A DNA stretch of 27,321 nucleotides, taken from JAKPNF01 sp031556275. Lineage in GTDB: Bacteria; Verrucomicrobiota; Verrucomicrobiia; Opitutales; JAKPNF01. This document shows, piece after piece, positions 6,737-14,129 of this stretch (the first letter of the stretch is position 1; each line of letters opens with the position of its first letter). The position numbers were made by a program, and so were the translations under genes. The stretch is from the NCBI GenBank assembly GCA_031556275.1, contig JAVBTG010000127.1, forward strand, positions 1-27,321, written 5' to 3'. The notes beneath the pieces are model-generated. The model did not search any database, was not told the DNA's origin, and was given only the letters and a program-made list of their open reading frames with translations.

Positions 6737-9499
6737 TTATTCGTCCTGGGTTTGCAGGTGGCCCTCGTACTCGTTGTAAATGACGCTCTTCACATAGTCG
6801 TTTGGATTTGCGACAAAAACCCATCGCTGGCCCGCCGGGGCGTTTTCGTCAAACTCCCAGCATGAACGGTAGACGGCCTGCCCTCCCACGCCGTCGTCAA
6901 GCGAGCGCACCTGCGACGCCCCGTTGTACAGCTGGATGGTGGCGGCCTCCAGGGCCGTGAGGCTCGTGGTAGCGTCTTCGGGTGTGTAAGCGGACGGGGG
7001 ATCCTCCCACTGCGCGGGATAAGTGCGCTCGACGGCGTCGAAATAAGCCTGCGCGTCGGCCTTGGCCTGGTCGAGCATCGCTATCCCCGAGGCCACGTTG
7101 GCCTGCCAGTCGTAGACTTCCTGCGTCGTCACCGGGGTGCCGCGGATGGAATCCACCTGCATCATGCCCCATCCGTCGGGCGACTTCCAGTTCGGCGACC
7201 CACCGAGGGTCGGCGTCTGGGGGGAGTTGAACTGGTTGTAGACGTAAAGTCCCTGGCGGCTCTCATGCCGCGCGACGGCCCACGCGTACCAATGGGAGTC
7301 GGATTCCGCCTGAATGCGCTGTTTGGCGACGCTGTCCGGCGGGTTTTTTCCGCGCACGAGAAAATCGCACGCCCGCAGGCTGTAAGTGCCGATATTGAGC
7401 CACACGGTGACGTTTCCCCCGAATATCTGGCTCCCTATCAGGCTGCCCGCGTCAAACACCTGGCTTGTGGTCTGCGTCACGACCCCGCTGGCGGGGAAAC
7501 GCTTGTTGTCGCTGTTTCCGCGCAACGAGTGTTCGGACGTGCTCTGCACGTGCCAGCTGACGGTCCGCGGATCCCCCAAATGCCATTCCTTGACCCCGGT
7601 GACCGCGAATCTTATGTCCGGCATTTCCGGGCTTCCGTCGGCGGCCGTCGCGTCTATCCATTTCACGCTGCCACGGCCATGCGCGGGAAATGGCGAGGCG
7701 TCTTCCATAACCGTTTCCGAGACATCCTCCACGGTGATCAAATTAAAATACAAGTACGAATCAAGATTGGGGTCGACGATGTTCTTTGTCCGCCCGGTGA
7801 AGATAAGGCTGTTTTCATCCGCGCCCGCGGGCATGTAAAACGCATAACGGCCAACCGTCGCAAATCTATCCAATGAACTGGCGAAAATATTGTGCAGTCT
7901 GTTCACATAGGCCGCGCCAAAGACTTCATCCCCCCACGGGGCGTCTATTTCCCAAGCGAGCACGTCGTCAAACCTAGAATTGACGGAAGTAAAATCCGGA
8001 AACTCCTTCGAGAAAATCTGCATTTCCACTATACACACCGTCGGATAGGAGAATGTCTGCGTTATTCCGCGCTGCCTGAGATTGAGTCCGTCCGTGCGCA
8101 TCCAAAAAGCGCGGTATATCCCGAGTCCAACCGTCGGATTGGACACGGGCAGCTTTTGCATATGTCCGGGTAGCGCATTGTCGGAGACATAGGGGGCGTT
8201 TGGGTTTTCCTCCGGTTCCGGCGGCGGTTGCGAGACGTCCACGGCGCTAACGACCGTTTGAATCTGGCAATCCGAGTAACCGGTGACCAGTTCGTATTGC
8301 ACGGTTGCCGTGTAAGTATAGGTTCCCGCAACAGTCAGCGTGTCATCCACTAGCGCATATTTCTTCCTTTCCCTTACATTTATTTCATGTTCGCTTTCGC
8401 CTGCGACCGGAGGAGGTTTGACGGTGGTCTTTATCAAAGTTTCGTCCCGGTAAATTTTTATCTCGCGGACAATTTCATAATCCCACACATCAATCCAAAC
8501 GGAAAAAATATCGCCGATTGGAATGTTCGCGCCGTTTGCCGGGGTAACGAAAAAAGGTTTTCTGGGATAGGAGTTCGCCAGATACTCATCCAAATTGCTC
8601 ACCCCATCCTCGTCCGAATCCCGCGAGGCGTCGGAGGGGTCGAGCCCGTCCAACCCGTAATTTCTCTCCCAACCGTCCGGTATGCCGTCGCCGTCGGTGT
8701 CTTCGTTTGCTGGATCCGTGCCCAGCTTGAACTCTTCAGCGTCCGTAATGCCGTCGCCGTCATAATCGCTGGGCGAGTCGATCGGGTTGTTGTCGTCATC
8801 CAGAACAACCGGCAACAGCTCGCCATAACGCAATATCTCCCAATCGTCGGGAATGCCGTTGCTATTGCCATCATGATAAGTGGGCCAATAGGAAAGATCG
8901 AAGGAGAAGACCATTTTCAATTGGCCGATGTTGGCCGGCGCGTAATTTTCGCTCGCAGGCGTGGCGGGGTTCCACGGATATCTCACCCCCCAGGAGGCAG
9001 GATAGCCGCGCAAAACCAAATTGCTTCTGGTCTGATACTCCGCCTCATGCAAAAAATCGTAAATCGGCTTGGCCATCGCCTTGAGCTGTCCGATATTGGC
9101 GGGGGCATAGTTGCCCTCCAGCCAGGCGTCATAGATTTTCCGTTGCGCGCTGCCCGCCGCGCCCTGCTCCGGGATGTCGTCCAAAAATTCGCCCAAAAAC
9201 TGATAGTCGTGAGGAATATACCCCTGTTCGGACAAATAGAAATTCCGCCATAAACTTTCGTAAGCCATTCTGGTCGCATGCTTTAACTGACCGATATTGA
9301 CGACGGCGAAGTTATCCGGTTGTGCATCCGCGTCCACAATGCGTGTCTCGTACATGTCATCATCCGTCCACCAGTCAGGGTCAGGCGGAGGCGTCGGATC
9401 GGCGGCCAGTCGCGCGCCCAAAAGAAGGCCCGCCGCAAGGATTGCAAAAACGCCCGCTTTGGAGACAGGCAGAAAGGAGCGGGTATACAAGGCGGCCAT
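6737..9499 (-). CDS. secreted multidomain protein: NIGQLK repeats, thrombospondin-3 repeats, C-terminal lysozyme/transglycosylase-like domain, 920 aa
   Basis: An N-terminal signal peptide (VFAILAAGLLLGARLAA, about residues 17-33) is followed by three copies of a short repeat centred on NIGQLK (about residues 63-80, 130-149 and 185-200; the last two share NYAPANIGQLK). Thrombospondin type-3 calcium-binding repeats follow (about 208-305: DYDGDGITDAEEF, DTDGDGIPDGWE, DSDEDGVSNLDEY). An Ig-like region occupies about 315-420, then come a Pro-rich linker and a long unrecognised region (about 440-720). Residues about 735-910 look like a soluble-lytic-transglycosylase/lysozyme fold: AVARHES (candidate catalytic Glu746), DGWGMMQVD (776-783), NVASGIAMLDQ (801-811), IQLYNGA (855-861) and NDYVKSVIY (900-908). 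It would therefore cleave peptidoglycan glycan strands after export. It is the middle gene of a three-gene operon of secreted proteins. Domain names are from motif recognition; the enzymatic role is inferred. Confidence 0.82.
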   Translation of the reverse strand: MAALYTRSFLPVSKAGVFAILAAGLLLGARLAADPTPPPDPDWWTDDDMYETRIVDADAQPDNFAVVNIGQLKHATRMAYESLWRNFYLSEQGYIPHDYQFLGEFLDDIPEQGAAGSAQRKIYDAWLEGNYAPANIGQLKAMAKPIYDFLHEAEYQTRSNLVLRGYPASWGVRYPWNPATPASENYAPANIGQLKMVFSFDLSYWPTYHDGNSNGIPDDWEILRYGELLPVVLDDDNNPIDSPSDYDGDGITDAEEFKLGTDPANEDTDGDGIPDGWERNYGLDGLDPSDASRDSDEDGVSNLDEYLANSYPRKPFFVTPANGANIPIGDIFSVWIDVWDYEIVREIKIYRDETLIKTTVKPPPVAGESEHEINVRERKKYALVDDTLTVAGTYTYTATVQYELVTGYSDCQIQTVVSAVDVSQPPPEPEENPNAPYVSDNALPGHMQKLPVSNPTVGLGIYRAFWMRTDGLNLRQRGITQTFSYPTVCIVEMQIFSKEFPDFTSVNSRFDDVLAWEIDAPWGDEVFGAAYVNRLHNIFASSLDRFATVGRYAFYMPAGADENSLIFTGRTKNIVDPNLDSYLYFNLITVEDVSETVMEDASPFPAHGRGSVKWIDATAADGSPEMPDIRFAVTGVKEWHLGDPRTVSWHVQSTSEHSLRGNSDNKRFPASGVVTQTTSQVFDAGSLIGSQIFGGNVTVWLNIGTYSLRACDFLVRGKNPPDSVAKQRIQAESDSHWYAWAVARHESRQGLYVYNQFNSPQTPTLGGSPNWKSPDGWGMMQVDSIRGTPVTTQEVYDWQANVASGIAMLDQAKADAQAYFDAVERTYPAQWEDPPSAYTPEDATTSLTALEAATIQLYNGASQVRSLDDGVGGQAVYRSCWEFDENAPAGQRWVFVANPNDYVKSVIYNEYEGHLQTQDE

Positions 9500-9547
9500 G
9501 GTCGTGTGGGGTTGAATTGGGCGGTCAAGGAGTTTGGGGACGCTATG

Positions 9548-10048
9548 TTATTGATTTTTATCTGTCGCCTGCTTTGGCCTCCCGAAGGCGGATGCCGGAG
9601 ATTTGCGCTGCGCATTTTTCCGATGCGCCTCCATCATCCGAACGCGTTCTTGCGGGGCCGCCTGGCTCAGGGCCTTTTGAAACTGCTCGTTTTCCTGACG
9701 CGCCTGAAGCTCCCGCTCGTTGGGCGGCGCCGAAAGTTCGCGCTGGAGCCGTTTTTCCATCCAGCCGCTACTCCCGTTTTGGGCGGGTGTGCGGTAGGGA
9801 ACAACCACCTGGGCCACAGGCGCTTTTCCGGGTGCTTTCGCCCGGGCCGCCGCGCGCGCGGCCGGCGGGGTCGCCTGAAGTTCGTTGTAGCGGGCAGACA
9901 CCCGCGGCGGCATGGCCGCCAAAATGGCAGGCATGGGATCCTGCGCGCTTGCGGATCCCTGTCGCGCCGCAGGGGCCTCGCCCGCCGCCAGCAACCCGCA
10001 CACGCCGGACAACGCCGCCCGGACAATATTTTTGCAGATTTTATTCAT
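9548..10048 (-). CDS. secreted Ala/Pro-rich helical protein, 166 aa
   Basis: I chose the ATG at 10048 because it opens directly onto a signal peptide (NKICKNIVRAALSGVCGLLAAGEAPA); the same frame is open much further upstream but reads as shadow of the regulator gene. The mature protein is low-complexity at first (PARQGSASAQDPMPAILAAMPPRVSARYNELQ, then Ala/Pro/Lys-rich PGKAPVAQVVVPYRTP) and then strongly helical and charged (WMEKRLQRELSAPPNERELQARQ, QERVRMMEAHRKNAQRK). No family recognised. It is the first gene of the operon with the NIGQLK/lysozyme-like protein, which starts 48 bases downstream. A periplasmic chaperone or adaptor for the large protein would fit its position and helicity, but that is a guess. 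The start has no Shine-Dalgarno. Confidence 0.7.
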   Translation of the reverse strand: MNKICKNIVRAALSGVCGLLAAGEAPAARQGSASAQDPMPAILAAMPPRVSARYNELQATPPAARAAARAKAPGKAPVAQVVVPYRTPAQNGSSGWMEKRLQRELSAPPNERELQARQENEQFQKALSQAAPQERVRMMEAHRKNAQRKSPASAFGRPKQATDKNQ

Positions 10049-10140
10049 ATTGGTCGCGCTGAATGGGTGAAAAGGTTTCCTACCCCAGCCGCCCCGCCGT
10101 TTTCGCATGGATCTCGCACAAGGGCAAAAAGTTGCGACAC

Positions 10141-10170
10141 TAAAAAAACAAAGCCGCTCGATGGCGTCAA
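10141..10170 (-). promoter_or_regulatory. possible promoter of the secreted-protein operon
   Basis: On the minus strand TTGACG (10170-10165) is followed 17-18 bases later by an all-T/A hexamer (TTTTTA). It lies about 95 bases before the 166-aa gene, inside the 164-base intergenic stretch 10049-10212, which holds no gene. The -35 is convincing, the -10 is not. Confidence 0.25.
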
Positions 10171-10185
10171 CCACTATTCCATGCC

Positions 10186-10218
10186 AAAAATAAAAAAAAA
10201 TCGGCAAAACCCTCACCG
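10186..10218 (-). terminator. possible terminator of the XylR-like regulator gene
   Basis: On the minus strand the last codons of the regulator form CGGTGAGGGTTTTGCCG (a short 4-bp stem that includes the stop codon), directly followed by ATTTTTTTTTATTTTT. The T-run is strong; the stem is weak. Confidence 0.4.
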
Positions 10219-11400
10219 TTTCGTGAACGACTTGCGGTATTGCCCGGGAGATTGGCCGGTGTGCTGGCGAAACAGCACGTGCATGCGCGGGGTGTTGGGA
10301 AAATCGCACGCCTCGGCGATTTGCGTCATCTTCATGTCGGTGGTGCGCAGCAATGTTTTTATGCGCTCGACGCGGGCGGAGCGCACTTCGTCCAAAATGG
10401 AGTGGTTGAGATGTTCGGCGAAACGCCGCTGCAGCCCGCTGCGCGAAATGCCGGAGGCGCGCACCACCTCGGGAATGTAAATGTTCTGCGCCGAATGCGC
10501 GCGGATGTAGGCGATGGCCTTGGCCAAGCCAACGTCCTCGACAAACAGCACATCGGTGGACTGGCGGGCGGCCACCTCGCTCACGGGAAGCAGGCGGCAC
10601 TCCGCCGCTTGCGCGCCCGCACGGCTTTTCTTGTGGATCAGTTCGTCCAGCAGCCGGACGGCCTCCAAGCCGATTTGCCACACGGGCAGCTTCACGCTGG
10701 AGAGCGGGATGTTTTCGAAATTGACCCAAAAATTGTCGTCCCCCGCGCCGATGACGGCGATTTGCTGCGGGATGGCGCTGCCTATCTCGCGCGCGGCCTG
10801 CATCAGATGCAGCGCGAAGGGGTCGAGCACCGCAAACACGCCCGTTTTGGGGGGCAGTTTTTTAAGCCAGGGGCGCATCTGCGAAAGCAACGGCTCGCCC
10901 TCGTCCAGCGCCAGCGACCTGCCCATCCCCGCTATGCAGGGGATATCGAGCTTGCGGCGGCTTATCTCCTCCAAAAAACCCTCGACGCGCTGCTGCGAAA
11001 AGCGCGCCTCCTGCTGCCCCCAGTACGCCAAAGAGGTGCACCCGCACCCCAGCAAATGCGCGGCCGCCAGACGCCCCACCGCCCTGTCGTCCTGCGTCAC
11101 CAAAGGCAGGCGCGTGGGGTTGAGCACGTTGGAAATGTTGACGACGGGGATGGATAGCCCCATCAGGTCGGCCTCCAGTTTGCGATCGCGCGCCATGGCG
11201 ATGATGCCCGCGATTTTTTGCTGGCGGATCATCTGCGGCAAAGACACTTTGCCGTCGAGCTTTATATTGCCTACCTCCAGCCGCCCACCGGTGAAGGCGT
11301 AGTGCCGCGCCGCCTGCACAATATCGCGCCCGTAGTCCCAGCCGATATCGACCAGTATCAATATCCTATGCTTTTTTCGACGAGCGGGACGCGTTTTCAT
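10213..11400 (-). CDS. XylR-type transcriptional regulator (LacI-like sensor plus AraC DNA-binding domain), 395 aa
   Basis: Residues about 11-270 form a periplasmic-binding-protein-like sensor of the LacI type (HRILILVDIGWDYGRDIVQAA, KIAGIIAMARDRKLEADL, PLVTQDDRAVGRLAAAHLL, TGVFAVLDPFALHLMQAAREIG, IAVIGAGDDNFW). Residues about 290-395 are an AraC-family DNA-binding domain with two helix-turn-helix motifs (IYIPEVVRASGISRSGLQRRFAEHL and MKMTQIAEACDFPNTPRMHVLFRQHTGQSPGQYRK). This is the architecture of E. coli XylR and of many Verrucomicrobia sugar regulators. I chose the ATG at 11400 (MKTRPARRKKHRIL); longer starts would lie upstream of the apparent promoter and operator at 11422-11453. It is divergent from the plus-strand carbohydrate locus and probably controls it in response to a sugar ligand that cannot be read from sequence. 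Confidence 0.88.
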   Translation of the reverse strand: MKTRPARRKKHRILILVDIGWDYGRDIVQAARHYAFTGGRLEVGNIKLDGKVSLPQMIRQQKIAGIIAMARDRKLEADLMGLSIPVVNISNVLNPTRLPLVTQDDRAVGRLAAAHLLGCGCTSLAYWGQQEARFSQQRVEGFLEEISRRKLDIPCIAGMGRSLALDEGEPLLSQMRPWLKKLPPKTGVFAVLDPFALHLMQAAREIGSAIPQQIAVIGAGDDNFWVNFENIPLSSVKLPVWQIGLEAVRLLDELIHKKSRAGAQAAECRLLPVSEVAARQSTDVLFVEDVGLAKAIAYIRAHSAQNIYIPEVVRASGISRSGLQRRFAEHLNHSILDEVRSARVERIKTLLRTTDMKMTQIAEACDFPNTPRMHVLFRQHTGQSPGQYRKSFTKR

Positions 11401-11421
11401 TTGGGCAAAAACGAAATATAA

Positions 11422-11453
11422 TTTATCGAATACGGTAAAGACTTTTTTGTCAA
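11422..11453. promoter_or_regulatory. divergent control region: -35 box and 18-bp palindromic operator candidate
   Basis: TTTATCGAATACGGTAAA at 11422-11439 is an imperfect palindrome with 14 of 18 positions symmetric. On the minus strand a perfect TTGACA lies at 11453-11448, and a poor -10 (TTCGAT) falls 17 bases later, inside the palindrome. A protein bound here would cover the regulator's own promoter and lie about 85 bases before the plus-strand lyase gene, so autoregulation and control of the locus are both possible. Confidence 0.5.
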
Positions 11454-11525
11454 GCATCCGCATAATGGCAGGCGCCCCAAAAAAGCGGATAAAAAACACC
11501 CCCTTCCCGCTTAATTGTTTTTCAA

Positions 11526-12557
11526 ATGTCCATCACTACCACCTTTCAGACGGCCTCTCAGGCAAACAACACGCTCAGCCAAGTGCAAGCGGACCACGGC
11601 TGCTGGCCCGTCATGCTCACGCCTTTTGACGATAACCTGCAAATCGATTTCCGCGCCCTCGACGCCTTGGTCGAATGGTATATTGCGGGCGGGGCGCAAG
11701 GCCTGTTCGCCTGCTGCCTTTCCAGCGAGATGTTCCACCTCAGCGCGCAGGAGAAAACGGACCTTGTCGAGCGCGTGTGCTCGCGGGTGAGCGGCAGGGT
11801 GCCCGTCGTCGCGGCGGGCGCGTTTTCGCCGCGGGTCACCGACAAGGACGCCACGGGCAAGCCCCAAGAAATCGCCGATGCCATCCGCCGCGTGGCCGAC
11901 ACGGGGGTGGCAGGCGTCGTGCTGTGCACCAACCAATTCGGCCCGCCGCAGGCCTCGAGCCAAGACGTGTGCGAGAACATCGGGAAAACGCTGTCGTTTT
12001 TGCCGGACGCCCCTCCTTTGGGGCTGTACGAATGCCCTGTCCCCTACAAGCGCGTGCTCACGCCCGAGGCCGTGCGTTTCGCGGCGCAAACGGGCGCGTT
12101 TTATTTCCTGAAAGACACCTGCTGCGACATGTCGCAGATTAAGGGAAAGATAGCCGCCCTGCAAAATTCGCCCTTGCGTTTTTACAACGCCAACACCGGC
12201 ACCCTGCTGGCCAGCCTGCGCGGGGGGGGCATGGGTTTCAGCGGCGTGGGGGCCAACGCGATCCCGCACCTGTACGCGTGGATGTGCCGCAATTTCGAGG
12301 CCCAGCCGCAAGTGGCGCAGGAGCTGCAAAATTTCTTCGACGCCAGCGCGGGCACGGTGGACGATTTTTATCCGCACCTTGTCAAAAACTACCTCAGTCG
12401 CTACGGGATGCCCATGCGCGCGCACTCGCGCCTAAGCACCAATCGCATCCCCGTTGGCACAAATTTCGACAAAAAACTGCGAGATTTCCATGACGCCGTC
12501 GAACAATGGGAAAAAAACCTGAGACTGGCCAGTCCGTTCGGCGCGATCATGTCCTGA
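11526..12557 (+). CDS. DapA/NanA-superfamily aldolase (dihydrodipicolinate synthase / N-acetylneuraminate lyase family), 343 aa
   Basis: A class I aldolase TIM barrel. The Schiff-base lysine is K196 (YFLKDTCCD) and the active-site tyrosine is Y168 (LGLYECPVP), 28 residues apart as in E. coli NanA (Tyr137/Lys165). The first strand region is WPVMLTPFDDNLQIDFRAL. The family's carboxylate-binding GxxGE loop is altered here to CLSSE (residues 64-68, after GLFAC), and the protein is about 40 residues longer than the usual ~300, mostly through an N-terminal extension and a C-terminal tail. The reaction should be pyruvate-dependent cleavage or condensation of a keto-sugar acid; position at the head of a glycan locus with a sialidase-like protein and a symporter makes sialic acid or another 2-keto-3-deoxy acid possible. 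A housekeeping DapA role is unlikely in this setting. It starts 125 bases from the divergent regulator; no Shine-Dalgarno. Confidence 0.85.
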   Translation: MSITTTFQTASQANNTLSQVQADHGCWPVMLTPFDDNLQIDFRALDALVEWYIAGGAQGLFACCLSSEMFHLSAQEKTDLVERVCSRVSGRVPVVAAGAFSPRVTDKDATGKPQEIADAIRRVADTGVAGVVLCTNQFGPPQASSQDVCENIGKTLSFLPDAPPLGLYECPVPYKRVLTPEAVRFAAQTGAFYFLKDTCCDMSQIKGKIAALQNSPLRFYNANTGTLLASLRGGGMGFSGVGANAIPHLYAWMCRNFEAQPQVAQELQNFFDASAGTVDDFYPHLVKNYLSRYGMPMRAHSRLSTNRIPVGTNFDKKLRDFHDAVEQWEKNLRLASPFGAIMS

Positions 12558-12588
12558 TAATACCACCAATACAAACCGTTACTAAGCT

Positions 12589-14025
12589 ATGAAATCCCTA
12601 ACATACCTATCGCTGGCGGCCCTCGCCGGCGCATTCGCCTACGGCACGGACGGCACGGTCAACCGGCAAAGTCAAAGCACATGGAGCACGGCCTCCCACT
12701 GGGTCGGCGGCATCATCGGCGACGGCGCTGGCTCCACGGTGACGTTCTCCCGCAACGGGCTGACGGGCTGGGCCGACCTCGGCTTCAACGAAACCTCGCG
12801 GACCATCGGCAACCTGAAGTTCACCGGCCTGGGCACCGTGGCGGTCGGCATGAACATCAAGGGCGGCACGGGCAGCGACCTGATTTTTGACAACAACGGC
12901 AGCGCCTCGTGGGTTGAAAACGACGGATGGGGGGCGGTGGGCTTCGCCAAAAACGTGTACTTGGCCAACGACTTGGTCATCAAGGCGCAGCCCACGGGCA
13001 GCGACGGCAAGTCCGCGAGCGCCGCCTTCGGCTTTAACAACGGCTACGAAGTCGGCGCGCAGGGCGAGGGTCTGCGCACCATCACAACCACCAAATCCGA
13101 CTACACCCCGACGGCCGCCAATGACCACCGCGTGGTGTTCGCAGGCACGATCTCGGGCAACATCGCCATCCGCCACAACAGCGGCAACACGCTGAACTTC
13201 CAAGAGGCCGTCAAAGACAGCTACTACGGCGGCCTCTACATCCGTTCGGGCACGGTGAACAGCACGAACCTCGGCGGACAGGCTTTCGGCACCGTCAACA
13301 ACGTGATCACCTTCGAGACGCGCGACAGCGCGAGCGACCCGCTGGCGGTCCTGGCGTTCACCGGCACCCTCACCAATTCGGATCAGTTGTCCGTCAAGCA
13401 GCGCATCGTGCTGCAGGCCGACGGGCGCATCAGCGTCGGGATGACCACCGGCACCTACAAGGACATCACGCTCGACGGCGTCGTTTCGGGCGCGGGCGCG
13501 ATGATCAAGCAGGGCGCGGGCCACCTGATCCTGAACGCGCAGAACACCTACACGGGCAAGACGTCCATCCAAACGGGCAAATTGTCCATCACCAAAGCCT
13601 ACGGCGTGCAGGCCGTCAGCGGCTTGGTCATGGGCAACAACAACGCCACGAGCCTGGCGACGCTGGATATCTCCGGCTACAGCCAAGCCTTCGCCAGCTT
13701 TCAATTGAGCGGCATCGCGGAAATACTCATCGGCGACCAAGCGGGCACCACCCTGACTTTCGGGGACAGCTCCGCGATCAGTTGGGGCGCCGACGACTAC
13801 ACCCTAAGCATCATCGGCCTCGGCTTTGAGGACGGGGTCTCCGTGCGCTTTGGCACCGACGGCAACAGCCTGACCGAAGAACAACTCGCCAAGATCACCA
13901 TCAACGGCGAAAAAGCCTACCTGTGGGACAACGGCTATTTGGCGACCACTATCCCCGAAGCGTCCTCCTCCGCGCTGGCGCTGCTCGCGCTGGCGTTGGC
14001 CATGGCGATCAAGCGCCGCCGCTAA
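12589..14025 (+). CDS. secreted autotransporter-repeat beta-helix protein with PEP-CTERM-like tail, 478 aa
   Basis: An N-terminal signal peptide (KSLTYLSLAALAGAFAYG) leads to a Gly/Asn/Thr-rich beta-helical passenger. It contains the autotransporter-associated beta-strand repeat signature VVSGAGAMIKQGAGHLILN followed by AQNTYTGKTSIQTGKLSI (about residues 303-338). The C-terminus (about 453-478) is a PEP-CTERM-type sorting tail: IPEASSS, a hydrophobic helix ALALLALALAMAI, and KRRR. The canonical Pro-Glu-Pro is Pro-Glu-Ala here. Such tails are recognised by an exosortase and direct proteins to the envelope or extracellular matrix; no exosortase gene is in the window. There is no outer-membrane beta-barrel, so it is not a true autotransporter. 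It follows the lyase gene by 31 bases and is followed by a terminator hairpin. Function is probably surface or matrix binding; the ligand is unknown. Confidence 0.85.
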   Translation: MKSLTYLSLAALAGAFAYGTDGTVNRQSQSTWSTASHWVGGIIGDGAGSTVTFSRNGLTGWADLGFNETSRTIGNLKFTGLGTVAVGMNIKGGTGSDLIFDNNGSASWVENDGWGAVGFAKNVYLANDLVIKAQPTGSDGKSASAAFGFNNGYEVGAQGEGLRTITTTKSDYTPTAANDHRVVFAGTISGNIAIRHNSGNTLNFQEAVKDSYYGGLYIRSGTVNSTNLGGQAFGTVNNVITFETRDSASDPLAVLAFTGTLTNSDQLSVKQRIVLQADGRISVGMTTGTYKDITLDGVVSGAGAMIKQGAGHLILNAQNTYTGKTSIQTGKLSITKAYGVQAVSGLVMGNNNATSLATLDISGYSQAFASFQLSGIAEILIGDQAGTTLTFGDSSAISWGADDYTLSIIGLGFEDGVSVRFGTDGNSLTEEQLAKITINGEKAYLWDNGYLATTIPEASSSALALLALALAMAIKRRR

Positions 14026-14066
14026 AACAGCACGGCGTCCGCCCGCCAAGGCGGGACGTTATCATG

Positions 14067-14099
14067 TTTCGGGGGCAGTCGTTAGGGCTGCCCCCGAAA
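14067..14099 (+). terminator. 12-bp perfect hairpin after the PEP-CTERM gene
   Basis: TTTCGGGGGCAG (14067-14078) pairs perfectly with CTGCCCCCGAAA (14088-14099) around a 9-base loop. The following bases are TTCCCACTT, so the T-run is short. A smaller hairpin (CCCGCC AA GGCGGG, 14042-14055) precedes it. It may reduce rather than block read-through into the pseudopilin gene. Confidence 0.55.
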
Positions 14100-14129
14100 T
14101 TCCCACTTAACCGAGTCCCCGTTAGTGGT

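Noticed and set aside
10049..10729. Upstream extension of the 166-aa secreted protein gene
   Set aside because: The extension runs antiparallel-frame through the regulator gene and would hide the signal peptide that begins at the ATG at 10048.
11401..11499. Longer start (MFFIRFFGAP...) for the XylR-like regulator
   Set aside because: It would place the -35 box and palindrome inside the coding sequence; family proteins begin close to the HRILILVD strand.
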